Assembly (NCBI RefSeq): GCF_900637055.1
Contig: NZ_LR134338.1
Coordinates: 6,659,501-6,723,500 of the forward strand
Direction: 5' to 3'
DNA from: Brevibacillus brevis
GTDB lineage: Bacteria; Bacillota; Bacilli; Brevibacillales; Brevibacillaceae
Length of the DNA: 64,000 nucleotides
Shown piece after piece: positions 1 to 8,929 of the stretch (positions are counted from its first letter, which is position 1; each line of letters starts with the position of its first letter). The notes below the pieces were generated by a model. The model did no database searches. It had not been told where the DNA came from and was given only the letters and a program-made list of their open reading frames with translations. Position numbers and translations under genes: made by a program.

Positions 1-2478
1 ACGGGGGTCTGTGCCAATGAGGTCGTATTCTGCCTTTGTGATTTCGTAGCAGCGTACCTGGTCAAAGAAGGCGTATTGCCCAGCTTCACCGTTTACGTTT
101 AGGTCTACGTTACTATTGCCATCAGTCATTGCCTGCACTTTCACCCAGATAAAATTAAATTTAGTAGTGTCTGTAATAAAGTCGGAATTAACCATACCTG
201 GAATGTTCAAACGGGCACCACCGCTGCTGTTACCATTCTTTATAAAGCCCAGCAGCAGATAATACTTACCTTTTTTCCAGTTCATCCCTGTTTTGAAGGC
301 AGAACCAAAGGTATTACCTGCTACTATGGTTACTTTCATACCGTAGCTGCCCTCTACCTTATTCCCTGCGTCCAGGGCGTGCGTTGTTTGATAGTCGCCC
401 CATAGGCTGGCGTCCTCCATCTTACCAGCTACGCCTAACAGGTTCGTAAGCGTCTGCTGGTCTGTCCATTCGGAGTACGCACCCGTAGTACCGTCAATGG
501 CTGCCATACGCCAGTAGTACGTCTTCCCTTCTTCCAGGTCAACTTGTGGCGTGTAGCGTACCTTCGTATATTCTTTCAAGCCTTGTATTTTTACTGATAT
601 GTCGTCTATATACCCCGTAAGGTCTGCCGTTTCGTCAGTAAACGCACGAATTTGTACGAGAGTAGTTTTCGCTGGAATTGTTATGGTTTCAGTAAACTTT
701 AGCCAACCACTTATTGTAGCGTCGTACCACATAGAGCTCGTATCTAATCCCGTATCGGTAATAATATCTATCTGCAATTTTCCCTTGTTGTGTTGCGTTA
801 TTTTCATATAGCCTTCTACAACAATTACATCACCGGGTTTCCAACCCTTCAGGTCTTGGTAAAAACCTATTGCTTTGGACGTTTTGCTTACCAATTTTAG
901 AGCGCTGTTCCCTTTGCGTTTTACCTCTGTGTCTGTTCCCGCGAACTCCCCATCAACAAGATTGCTGTGCATTGGCTTCCAATAGGTACCCGCAGGGCTT
1001 TCAAATCCCCCATCTTTCACCAATTGTGCAGGCCGTACCTTGCCTGTCGTAATACCTTGCCACTCCCAAGCTGTACCGTCGAATACCTCCCAGCCTGTAG
1101 CGTCTACGTTGCTGGTGAATGTATAAATTTCGGCTTCGGACGACAACTGCAACACGAACGCCTGGGCGTTGTTTTCTACGTCGTCATTTATTGTTGCTTC
1201 GAAAACGGGCCGCTTCCCTACCCGCAGCATATCTGGAATATGATCGGGTATCGGCTTACCTGGAGGTACGTTGATAACGAAAAACTGCCCTTTCGAAAAT
1301 CCACTAACCATGCCAGTCGAATCGCTTACTTGTACCTCCCAGTAGTATGCTACTCCTGCTGCAAGTACACCATCTGGTACGTCGTAATACACATTCGTAG
1401 AAACGATAGGTCCGCTGTCGTGAACAATACCGTTATCAGACGCTCTTTTTATCCTTACCTGAAAGGCGTTTTGCACATGATTTTCAGTGTCTGAATATGT
1501 CCATTGTACGCGTGGCGTTTGGCTTATCATTAAAGGTAAGGCACTTGTCCCTAACGGGCTCTTAGGCGTTACCGTTGGTGCTTTTGTTGTTTTAAAGTAT
1601 TGACGAGTAGCATAAGGGCTTGCGGCGTCGTGGTTGTCCCATACGATAACTTCCCAACCGTATACTTTGTCAGGCTGCAAAGCTGTTACCCCGCTAGATG
1701 GATACGTAAAGGTCGTGCTGCCTGTGGTTACTTTACCACTGTCATAAATAAGTGTTGCCCCGTCGTATATTTTCAGTTGTCGCGCCTTCTGGCTGTTCCC
1801 AACGTCTGGGTCAGAAAATGACCAGTTCAGTGTAGGAGTCAACGTCGCTAGTACTGCTGGAGCAGCAAGAGTCCCTGTGGGGTTCATTGAAGGCACGTGT
1901 GGGGCTACATTTACTGGTGCAAGCATAAGGGCCATAATCGCAGAATAGGCCCCCCCGCCATGTGATAACGCTGGAGGCTGAGCCAACTGAGTAGAAATAT
2001 TGTCCAAGTAACCAACAGAAGCTGACCCATTCGTCAGCCACGTATAATTGGGCGGATTTGAAGGTGAAGTATAGCGGTTTACCAGCAGAACGCCCATACC
2101 AGGTGTAGAATACCCTGTTGGAATAGACTGGATGGGTGAACCAGACGCATAGCCTGTACTATCCCAGTCCACAATTTGGGCATTCCTGAATACTACTGTA
2201 ACTTGCGACTGGCTGTTTCCGCTCACCGTAATGTTGGCTGTTACGTCATTATCTACGGTATATACTCTGGCACAAACCGAATCGGGTGAAGCCCCAGCGG
2301 TGTTGTACGCGTGGGTATACTTCTGGGTCATACTTCCTGCACTTAGTGTAGCGGTTGCGTCCACCCCGCTGCTCCCAGATGTAGCAAAGGTTACTACTAC
2401 GTCACCCTTTTTCAAAACAGCGTTTGATATTACCGCCCCAACTCCCAGGGCTTCGTAGGCTTTTGAAATAATTGACAA
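1..2478 (-). CDS. Phage tail fibre/adhesin with fn3-like and jelly-roll modules (3' end outside window)
   Basis: An open frame of 826 codons runs from a TTG start off the left edge. The TTG follows a GGGAGG Shine-Dalgarno at 7 bases, and an in-frame TAG five codons upstream fixes the start. The middle carries two or three fibronectin-III-like repeats, recognisable by TLNWSFSDPD, YYWEVQVSD and YYWRMAAIDG. Later there are CBM4/9-type jelly-roll stretches (DGGFESPAG and GYIDDISVKI). This composition and its place at the end of the baseplate genes suggest a receptor-binding fibre. By eye the codon choice (many GTA, TAC, GAC and ACG) differs from the neighbouring tail genes. The role is inferred. 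Confidence 0.8.
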   Translation of the reverse strand, partial: MSIISKAYEALGVGAVISNAVLKKGDVVVTFATSGSSGVDATATLSAGSMTQKYTHAYNTAGASPDSVCARVYTVDNDVTANITVSGNSQSQVTVVFRNAQIVDWDSTGYASGSPIQSIPTGYSTPGMGVLLVNRYTSPSNPPNYTWLTNGSASVGYLDNISTQLAQPPALSHGGGAYSAIMALMLAPVNVAPHVPSMNPTGTLAAPAVLATLTPTLNWSFSDPDVGNSQKARQLKIYDGATLIYDSGKVTTGSTTFTYPSSGVTALQPDKVYGWEVIVWDNHDAASPYATRQYFKTTKAPTVTPKSPLGTSALPLMISQTPRVQWTYSDTENHVQNAFQVRIKRASDNGIVHDSGPIVSTNVYYDVPDGVLAAGVAYYWEVQVSDSTGMVSGFSKGQFFVINVPPGKPIPDHIPDMLRVGKRPVFEATINDDVENNAQAFVLQLSSEAEIYTFTSNVDATGWEVFDGTAWEWQGITTGKVRPAQLVKDGGFESPAGTYWKPMHSNLVDGEFAGTDTEVKRKGNSALKLVSKTSKAIGFYQDLKGWKPGDVIVVEGYMKITQHNKGKLQIDIITDTGLDTSSMWYDATISGWLKFTETITIPAKTTLVQIRAFTDETADLTGYIDDISVKIQGLKEYTKVRYTPQVDLEEGKTYYWRMAAIDGTTGAYSEWTDQQTLTNLLGVAGKMEDASLWGDYQTTHALDAGNKVEGSYGMKVTIVAGNTFGSAFKTGMNWKKGKYYLLLGFIKNGNSSGGARLNIPGMVNSDFITDTTKFNFIWVKVQAMTDGNSNVDLNVNGEAGQYAFFDQVRCYEITKAEYDLIGTDPR

Positions 2479-2493
2479 GATTATTCCTCCCTT

Positions 2494-2847
2494 CTATACC
2501 AGATACACTTTCTTATTCTTGCTGTCATGCTTTGTAGCCCCGTTCAATAGGGTTACATCTTCTACATCTATAAAGGATTCAATATAAATATTGCTTGTCA
2601 ATCCATTTAAAACTGCCCCTTTTACCGTCTCCAACTCAAGAGCCATTTCCAAAATGTTTTTTTCATTAATATCTGCCCTCCAATGCAGATGAGCTATCTC
2701 TGACTTTGCTACAGTTTCTAATTGCTCTATTTTTGAATCGATCTGATCAAAGTTTGAATCTATCTGATCAAAGTTTTCGTTAATTTTTTTAGCCCCTGTC
2801 AAAAGACTGTCAGGGGCGCTTGGATCGATAGATATACGATTCTTCAT
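2494..2847 (-). CDS. Small coiled-coil phage tail-associated protein
   Basis: A 117-residue protein between the DUF4815-type baseplate genes and the fibre gene. Residues 22-50 hold a duplicated NFDQIDS motif, also visible as a direct repeat in the DNA, followed by a heptad-like helix. A short coiled coil in this position could be a fibre trimerisation or chaperone element, but no named family was recognised. Start and spacing fit the same minus-strand operon. Confidence 0.7.
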   Translation of the reverse strand: MKNRISIDPSAPDSLLTGAKKINENFDQIDSNFDQIDSKIEQLETVAKSEIAHLHWRADINEKNILEMALELETVKGAVLNGLTSNIYIESFIDVEDVTLLNGATKHDSKNKKVYLV

Positions 2848-2860
2848 TTACGTCACATCC

Positions 2861-3982
2861 TTATGAGGTATGCACCATCAATGCCCGCGCTTTCGGAGTT
2901 ATTGTCATTACAGTCGTGTTCTGCTTTATTCGAATTCTCAGCTTTGTGGAGGATGAAACAGTGCGTTCAAACTTCAATCGCGTAAACTCGTCATCAATAG
3001 GCGTTTGTTCGGTTGCCGATCCCATAGCCGCCCACGTCTTCCCACCATCAATGGAGTATTCAACAGTTTGTGACGTACCACTTGGTGTACTCAACTCCAC
3101 GTATACAGTAACTTTCGTAAATGGGGCTGTTGCTGAAATTTCTCGACTCATATATACGCCATTCTTTTTATAGGCCATCGGGATTAGACTTACACTCGAC
3201 TGGACGACTGGTGACGAACCAGATGTCTTAAATAAAGCCCGCACATGTATCTTGTTCGTTGGCTGCGTTAACCATGTCACATCCAGATCATCAAGTGCAT
3301 ACCAATTTCGCTCATCTATGGAGTATTGCCACAACAGCGCCGAATTTCGAGGTACAAGTTGACTTGCTGAAAGGACAAGTTGAGTCACTTGGTTGGCAGA
3401 CACCGGATTAAATTGGAGCTTTGCATCGTTCATAAATTTGGCTCCGTAAAGCTTAAACTTTAAATCGGAGTCTTGGTGTGCTGTCCATGCCGAACCGTTG
3501 GAGCTTGAAAACAGGACACCCACGTCATATGGCTGGCGTGAAACAGTTTTCCTAGACAGGAGGTCTTGTGCACTCATTCGCGCTACAAACGCTCTATATT
3601 GACTAGAAGGCGTCAGAAGCACGATCGCATACTCCGTATTCGCCTGTAGTAAGATCGGCTCAGGAAACCTTACCTTTGTTGCCCTACTACTATCATTGGA
3701 TACGTTCACCTGAGAAGAATTGATCGCGACTGAAGATAAGATCGTCATAGAAGGATAACCATTCACTACTGTGCGAAGTTGTACGGTTAAATCTGCAACA
3801 GGGTCCTTCGTTCCCAAATACAAATCAACAGCGGTAACAAACCGTTCTTCTGTAAGCATAAAAGTTTGTGCAAGTGGATCAGTCAGTCGCCAAGATGGAA
3901 TCTGCCAAAACGTCTGCTCGACCACCTGCTTCCTACCAGTCCCTACATAAGACGCTTTCGCTTCATTTTGTTTGGTAACCAT
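2861..3982 (-). CDS. Phage tail/baseplate structural protein
   Basis: A 373-residue protein. The frame is open further upstream, but the ATG at 3982 is chosen. It sits 2 bases after the stop of the preceding gene and has GAGGTG as ribosome site, whereas a longer start would overlap that gene by 70 bases. The N-terminal part (DPLAQTFML) resembles the C-terminal segment often attached to or following DUF4815 baseplate proteins. The C-terminal third is beta-rich with a VEYSIDGGKTWA motif like bacterial Ig/jelly-roll modules. It is probably a baseplate periphery protein; no enzyme motif is visible. Confidence 0.75.
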   Translation of the reverse strand: MVTKQNEAKASYVGTGRKQVVEQTFWQIPSWRLTDPLAQTFMLTEERFVTAVDLYLGTKDPVADLTVQLRTVVNGYPSMTILSSVAINSSQVNVSNDSSRATKVRFPEPILLQANTEYAIVLLTPSSQYRAFVARMSAQDLLSRKTVSRQPYDVGVLFSSSNGSAWTAHQDSDLKFKLYGAKFMNDAKLQFNPVSANQVTQLVLSASQLVPRNSALLWQYSIDERNWYALDDLDVTWLTQPTNKIHVRALFKTSGSSPVVQSSVSLIPMAYKKNGVYMSREISATAPFTKVTVYVELSTPSGTSQTVEYSIDGGKTWAAMGSATEQTPIDDEFTRLKFERTVSSSTKLRIRIKQNTTVMTITPKARALMVHTS

Positions 3983-3984
3983 CC

Positions 3985-6057
3985 TTACACCTCGTTCCAG
4001 AAATAGACTTCGCGGGTTCCTGTGCGTACATTCGCTGGGATCATAAATGTGCAACTGAATCGTCCTTGGGCATTCGCTCTCACTGTGTTGGGCAGCGTGC
4101 CGGCTGCCGATCCGTTTATCGGAGTAAGGTTTACTGGGATGCCATCAAATGTCGCTTTGATATTGTCACTGTTCGGTTCAAAACCTTCCCCGACCACTGT
4201 TACCTCACGCTGCCGAATAAATGGAACTTGTTCATCTAAAATGACCTTTGTTTCAGTCCGAGTCGTTCCCGTCGATCTCCAGTCAGCCCACCATCCCCAA
4301 ACGGATTGTGTAACAGTTGACGTCTCCACCCATGTATCATGAGAAGGGGTCAAACGAATTGTGGCCAAATTCCCGAAGACTTGATAGGGATTCACATTCA
4401 TGGTTTCTGTTGCAAAAGGTTGATCAATGAGCACCTCTTCGGTATATGGCAAGGTAATTAACCGCTCATGGAATCGCACGGTAGATGCAGCCTGATTTAC
4501 TTGCATTTCTATAAAACTGTTCTCAACGGCTAACTGTACCGTTTTTTCACGCGGGTTAATCATGGCATCAAAGTCAGGATGAGTAACATCGGAGCGTTCA
4601 AAATTGGTAAAGTTGTCTGTAAAAACACCCTTTTTCGCTAGTGACGGATCAGAGTTTTGCGCCGCCCGATCCAGGTCTGCCAACGCTTGGTTGTATTCTG
4701 CACGTTCTAAACGATCAAGGAGAGAACGCAGCTCGAGCATCGTCAATCGTTTTGGCTTTCGATTGGTTACGACCACAGCATCACTGTTCGGTGGGAGATA
4801 CAATTCACCCAATTCCAATACATCCGGTGGAGATGAAGGCGGGTAAGGATGCACGTCCGATTGACCATGTATGACATGAACCTCGCCTTGGTAAGTAAGG
4901 TAGTAAACATCTTTCCGCCCGAGAAAAAACTCATAGGTCGTCTGGAAAGTCGAGTTCGGTACAGGCCGATCACTACCAAGCCACTTTACCCCGTTGTTAT
5001 CCAACGTTACATCTGTCCCAATAACCATAATTTTTGTATAGCGATACGTGACTGTATACGATGTCCCACCTGAAGGTTCAGCACCTGCCAATGACCAGTC
5101 TACGGCATCGCCTGAGAGTTGAAAGTCTGTCCCTTTGACATAACTTGTGTTGCCCGCCTGTATCGAGACAATATCTACAACAGGTGTCATTGGTAAAAGG
5201 TCTGAGGTTCCTGCCACATTTCCCCGAGTAATTGTCTGTGTTTTCTCTACGGTTGCTGTAACCGTCTGTAAAGCTTTCACAGGCTTTGAATTTAGCGGGT
5301 AAAAGGATGTATTAGACAGATACGTCTTCGTTTCATTAATAACCACACGGGTGTCCAGTGCTTTGGGAATGGCAAGTCGCAGGGGAACCAGCTTATCAAT
5401 TTGATATCCAAGAACATAGGCTCTGCCTGCGTCGATTACGAGCGTTACGTTCGCTGCATCCCTTGGCTCTATATATCCATCCATTCCTGAGACCAAGAAT
5501 GAACCATTTGTGTCGTAGCTTCTACGAGCTAGAATCGGGGTAAATCCTTCGAGCTCAGGCGGTAATTTGGATGTGATGAGATCCCCGTTCACCAGACGAT
5601 ACATATGAGTTGCTTCTGGATCATCTACTACCCAAGTCGGATTCAAAATGGTTCGCTGAGCACCAGGCATGCCATAATTAAAAAACCCAACCGCAGGATC
5701 ATACAGGGTTGGGTCATCTTCATATGTGATTGTTTCTGGATTGACCCGCAACCCAATGCTTTCCTCTCCCGTTCCCTTTATCGTCAGTGTTGTTTCCGGT
5801 ACATCGTGAATGATTCCCCCTAGATATACCCGTGCTGCTGATACGATGACAAGCGTTTTCTCCTTATTAATCAATAACTGCCCGCCCTCTAAGATGTGAC
5901 CTGATCCGAAGATTACGTCCCCTATTTGCTTATCCCGATAGAGTGACATGGCTTGTAGTTCGTTCAGCTCAGCAGTTTGAACCCGGCGACCGCCGACAAA
6001 ATCAACAGACTTCCACCTATTCCTAGGATCGAATCGGTTGTATACTTCCTTTGCCAT
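3985..6057 (-). CDS. DUF4815-type phage baseplate protein
   Basis: A 690-residue protein beginning MAKEVYNRFDPRN behind GGAGGG. The N-terminal 150 residues (RFDPRNRW, ELNELQAMSLYRDKQIGD, GSGHILEGGQL) match the DUF4815 family, large structural proteins encoded between baseplate J and fibre genes in contractile-tail phages of Gram-positive bacteria. The rest is beta-rich, and near the C-terminus VVGEGFEPNSDNI looks like an Ig-type fold. It probably joins the baseplate to the fibres. The downstream gene starts 2 bases after its stop, so the two are likely translationally coupled. Confidence 0.85.
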   Translation of the reverse strand: MAKEVYNRFDPRNRWKSVDFVGGRRVQTAELNELQAMSLYRDKQIGDVIFGSGHILEGGQLLINKEKTLVIVSAARVYLGGIIHDVPETTLTIKGTGEESIGLRVNPETITYEDDPTLYDPAVGFFNYGMPGAQRTILNPTWVVDDPEATHMYRLVNGDLITSKLPPELEGFTPILARRSYDTNGSFLVSGMDGYIEPRDAANVTLVIDAGRAYVLGYQIDKLVPLRLAIPKALDTRVVINETKTYLSNTSFYPLNSKPVKALQTVTATVEKTQTITRGNVAGTSDLLPMTPVVDIVSIQAGNTSYVKGTDFQLSGDAVDWSLAGAEPSGGTSYTVTYRYTKIMVIGTDVTLDNNGVKWLGSDRPVPNSTFQTTYEFFLGRKDVYYLTYQGEVHVIHGQSDVHPYPPSSPPDVLELGELYLPPNSDAVVVTNRKPKRLTMLELRSLLDRLERAEYNQALADLDRAAQNSDPSLAKKGVFTDNFTNFERSDVTHPDFDAMINPREKTVQLAVENSFIEMQVNQAASTVRFHERLITLPYTEEVLIDQPFATETMNVNPYQVFGNLATIRLTPSHDTWVETSTVTQSVWGWWADWRSTGTTRTETKVILDEQVPFIRQREVTVVGEGFEPNSDNIKATFDGIPVNLTPINGSAAGTLPNTVRANAQGRFSCTFMIPANVRTGTREVYFWNEV

Positions 6058-6068
6058 CGTTACCCTCC

Positions 6069-6590
6069 TTACAGCTCCAAGATATACTCAATGCTTTCGC
6101 GATGGGTGACTTCCCGTTGCAGTGGCGACTGATTCGTCACAGCTAACAGGAAACCCATATCCTTCACTTCATCCGGTTTGACGACTTGTTTATTTACTGG
6201 TAACCCATCTACCAAGATCGTACCCGCATATACTCCTGTTTGACGATAATTACATATCGGAAACTCGTCATACCTCAACCATGCCTGTACATATAGCCAA
6301 CGGCAATCCATTGCCCGCGCTTCAACTTCCTCGATGATGCGCCACTTCTGACCAAGTTGTATAATCGTTCCATTTGTATCGTCTGGCATTACAAACCTCA
6401 CTTGGTCAGCTCGCTTCAACGCAACAATCTCTGTCATCGTCTGACCATAGGAGACATCTGGAACCTTCTCAGGGTTTTCAGGATTCCACGGAGACGTTTT
6501 TCCCACAGCGATAAATATATTCTTGTCCTTGAACAGATTAAAGGTCTGATACGTTTTCATGCTTTTTACATCACTTGTTTTTGAAGGCAA
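6069..6590 (-). CDS. Phage baseplate wedge-like structural protein
   Basis: A 173-residue protein beginning at a TTG behind GGGGGTG; an internal ATG 30 bases later is the alternative start. The WLYVQAWLRYDEFP and YRQTGVYAGT segments are typical of tail proteins encoded between the tail-protein-I position and the DUF4815 gene. They are faintly like T4 gp8-type wedge proteins. It lies 11 bases before the DUF4815 gene in one operon. The function is inferred from position. Confidence 0.7.
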   Translation of the reverse strand: MPSKTSDVKSMKTYQTFNLFKDKNIFIAVGKTSPWNPENPEKVPDVSYGQTMTEIVALKRADQVRFVMPDDTNGTIIQLGQKWRIIEEVEARAMDCRWLYVQAWLRYDEFPICNYRQTGVYAGTILVDGLPVNKQVVKPDEVKDMGFLLAVTNQSPLQREVTHRESIEYILEL

Positions 6591-6602
6591 CTCCTACACC
6601 CC

Positions 6603-7328
6603 CTATATTGTTTTCGTAACCTTTGATTGTTGAATATAGAACACTTCGTCAGCAAACGTTACGTCATTCGTAAAAAATACATTCGGTGACCACCAACTCT
6701 TACGGTCATGTTTGCTGTTTTGAAATGAATAATAGGTTCGCGAGTGGGTTGTCATTTTTTCCTTACCGCTCAGCTCATCATCCCCATGGTCAGTGGTAAG
6801 GATTGCCCCATATCTATCCATGCTTTGACTTGCCGATCCTCGTTCATATTCGATCTTGTGAGATAACGCAATCGAAAATAAATATCGAAAGCCTGCTGGT
6901 CCCATTAATTTGACAATTCCTTGTGCTACACCAAGTGTCTCAGGCGTTGTAAAGATGACTGCTGTTAACGGGGCAAATTCCCAGCCATCTGCCATTACTC
7001 CAAACTCAGAGAGTTCAACACCATCCTCAGGCATGAGGCGATAAGATTCTTGTAAGCCATATCCTTGTGAAAGAATGGATTCAACTGTCATTCTTCCATT
7101 AGTTGCTCTTAGCTTTGCAAGCAGGTCCTCATCATCGGCAGCGTCAAGTTCACGCCTCCAAAGTTCTAGTGAGTCCTTATGCATCAGATGAAGAAAAAAC
7201 GCCTTCCAAATGTCGCTATCCATTGGCAAAAAGTCGGCAGCGGCACTCATAATCGTGCGCATATGCCGACTTTTTTTATAGTAACTAGGTAGTTCACTCA
7301 TTAGAGCATTGACTTGCTCTTCGCTCAT
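6603..7328 (-). CDS. Phage tail protein in the tail-protein-I/YmfQ position
   Basis: A 241-residue protein overlapping the stop of the baseplate J gene by 4 bases (ATGA). In PBSX, skin and Mu-like phages the gene directly after baseplate J codes for the gpI/DUF2313 (YmfQ) wedge protein. The N-terminal MSELPSYYKKSRHM with the following helical part fits that role. The C-terminal part is unfamiliar. Assignment is mainly by gene order. Confidence 0.65.
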   Translation of the reverse strand: MSEEQVNALMSELPSYYKKSRHMRTIMSAAADFLPMDSDIWKAFFLHLMHKDSLELWRRELDAADDEDLLAKLRATNGRMTVESILSQGYGLQESYRLMPEDGVELSEFGVMADGWEFAPLTAVIFTTPETLGVAQGIVKLMGPAGFRYLFSIALSHKIEYERGSASQSMDRYGAILTTDHGDDELSGKEKMTTHSRTYYSFQNSKHDRKSWWSPNVFFTNDVTFADEVFYIQQSKVTKTI

Positions 7329-8071
7329 ACGATAGTCACCACCGGATCAATTTGAGCATCTGGCCTTAGTGTAATGCTCGTTGTTGGTACTATAATTTTG
7401 GCATCCGTTGCGCCAGCCCCAACTAATACAGCAAATATCTGCGCTAAAAATAGCGTTCCTCCGACTCCAATCGAATTGGTATATGCCAATATTGTTTGTC
7501 TGGCTTTTTCTTTGTCTATTCCCGTTACCACAACTTCAATAGGTACAGTTTGTCTACTGACATGTCTAACGACAAGATCAAGCCCTGGTGTTTTACGGCG
7601 ATCAATTAATTCTCGAACTGTCTCCAATAAGTTAGGAATGGTGCCGCCAACAACTAGGTCAGCAGTTCCGATCCCTCTTATCAAGTTCAGTCCCCTTGCG
7701 TAGTTTACACCAGGTATTGACAGCGCCCAGCGCTCATAGTCAGTTAGCGCTCCACCACGCTCAGGATTACGTTTATGGCGCAATATTCGGTTGCGTAAAT
7801 CCTCCGTAGGCTCGTTTTTATCCAGAGCTAACCCATAATCTATTGCCATGAGCTCTAGGTACTTCCTCGTTGCAGTTACAGCAAATGCTTGTTCGATAAT
7901 CTTGCCTCGTTCCGTCTGATGCTTAAAAAGCGCTTTTGCAATCGGAGCAAGAGCATCGTATATAATCGAGCCTTCACTTCTGTCTACATCTTCTTTGACA
8001 GTTAGAAGCATGTCATATAAAATTCGTTCGAAAGTTGAGCTTTCCAAAAAGCTAAGATCAATTTCAGACAT
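7325..8071 (-). CDS. Baseplate J-like protein
   Basis: A 248-residue protein of the baseplate J/gp47 family, a wedge component that triggers sheath contraction. Recognised by the N-terminal helix with GSIIYDALAP, then RKYLELMAIDYGL, RNRILRHKRNPERGGALTDYERWAL and the beta-rich domain starting GVNYARGLNLIRG. It is shorter than typical members (about 350 residues), so the C-terminal domain is reduced. Its start overlaps the DUF2634 gene by 8 bases. Confidence 0.9.
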   Translation of the reverse strand: MSEIDLSFLESSTFERILYDMLLTVKEDVDRSEGSIIYDALAPIAKALFKHQTERGKIIEQAFAVTATRKYLELMAIDYGLALDKNEPTEDLRNRILRHKRNPERGGALTDYERWALSIPGVNYARGLNLIRGIGTADLVVGGTIPNLLETVRELIDRRKTPGLDLVVRHVSRQTVPIEVVVTGIDKEKARQTILAYTNSIGVGGTLFLAQIFAVLVGAGATDAKIIVPTTSITLRPDAQIDPVVTIV

Positions 8072-8501
8072 CGATCACCATCTCCAACACCCCTTCCTCA
8101 GTAATGATTTCAAAGAAAATTTTCAAGATGTTACTTTCCCACAGAAAGGAGAATTTTTCACACCGTTCTATCCCATGCAAATATTCCAAAGCCTCGCGGA
8201 CTAATCGCTTAGCCTCTGCCTGCTTCCACGCTCTCGTTCCATCACTCCTAATCACTTCTTTCAATTCATTCCCATAATCTGAGGAATAAATAGAAAACAT
8301 ATAGCGATCGGTACGTAATGCTTTTGTAGCTTTTTGGAGCAATGCTTCTTCTCCATCAATCATTACTGACTTGCCGTCAGGCCGCACGGTAAACTGCCCT
8401 GTTTCGAAATCAAACTTATACGTTCTGAGAACATTTTTAATGGGCCGTAGTTCTTGTGTGGGACTAGCCTCTTTCACTGGGAAAACCGGAAAAATACTCA
8501 T
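8064..8501 (-). CDS. DUF2634 / XkdS-like baseplate protein (gp25-type)
   Basis: A 145-residue protein of the DUF2634 family (PBSX XkdS, analogous to T4 gp25 lysozyme-like wedge protein). Key signs are the central TDRYMFSIYSSDYG segment, the following helix KRLVREALEYL and a C-terminal beta-strand pair. It lies in the conserved order XkdP-XkdQ-XkdR-XkdS-baseplate J and overlaps both neighbours by a few bases. Confidence 0.88.
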   Translation of the reverse strand: MSIFPVFPVKEASPTQELRPIKNVLRTYKFDFETGQFTVRPDGKSVMIDGEEALLQKATKALRTDRYMFSIYSSDYGNELKEVIRSDGTRAWKQAEAKRLVREALEYLHGIERCEKFSFLWESNILKIFFEIITEEGVLEMVIDV

Positions 8502-8929
8502 GGGCGTTTCACCCTATCAAGGATGTAATAGGCAGAGTCCACAGATAACACGTGTACTTTATCGTTTACCTTCAGCACGTCCTCAAATTGCAGTAACAAA
8601 TAGTTATGTTTGAACGAGGTAAACGGCGCAGCCAAGTCATCCGTGTCTAAAAAATCTTCCTTTTTCATGTCACCCAGATCACGTTCTGCTTTTTCTTGAT
8701 GGGTAATCGTGACAATTCGTGTATGTCTCGTCAAGTGTTCTAAGACAGTAATAAACTCTTTCCCAATTGGTTCTGTCATACCATCTATCAAGATTTTCAA
8801 ATCGGGTGGTGGCTTAATGACAGTTGCCAACTCTATCCGTATATCCTTTGGGGGTGGATTTGTCCCACCAGTTCCTTGTTTTTGATTGGCACCTGAAAGT
8901 ACGTGAGCAAGCTTTTGAAAGCCATTCAC
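8498..8929 (-). CDS. DUF2577 / XkdR-like baseplate protein
   Basis: A 143-residue protein of the DUF2577 family (XkdR of PBSX). It has the expected small beta-barrel features: the MNGFQKLAHVL start, strands around IRIELATVIKPPPDLKI and the C-terminal YLLLQFEDVLKVNDKV.VL pattern. It overlaps the genes on either side by 4 bases, which indicates coupled translation within the hub/baseplate operon. Confidence 0.85.
   Translation of the reverse strand: MNGFQKLAHVLSGANQKQGTGGTNPPPKDIRIELATVIKPPPDLKILIDGMTEPIGKEFITVLEHLTRHTRIVTITHQEKAERDLGDMKKEDFLDTDDLAAPFTSFKHNYLLLQFEDVLKVNDKVHVLSVDSAYYILDRVKRP

Noticed and set aside
3983-4054. Longer start of the 2861 gene
   Set aside because: It would overlap the preceding gene by 70 bases, while the ATG at 3982 has its own ribosome site.
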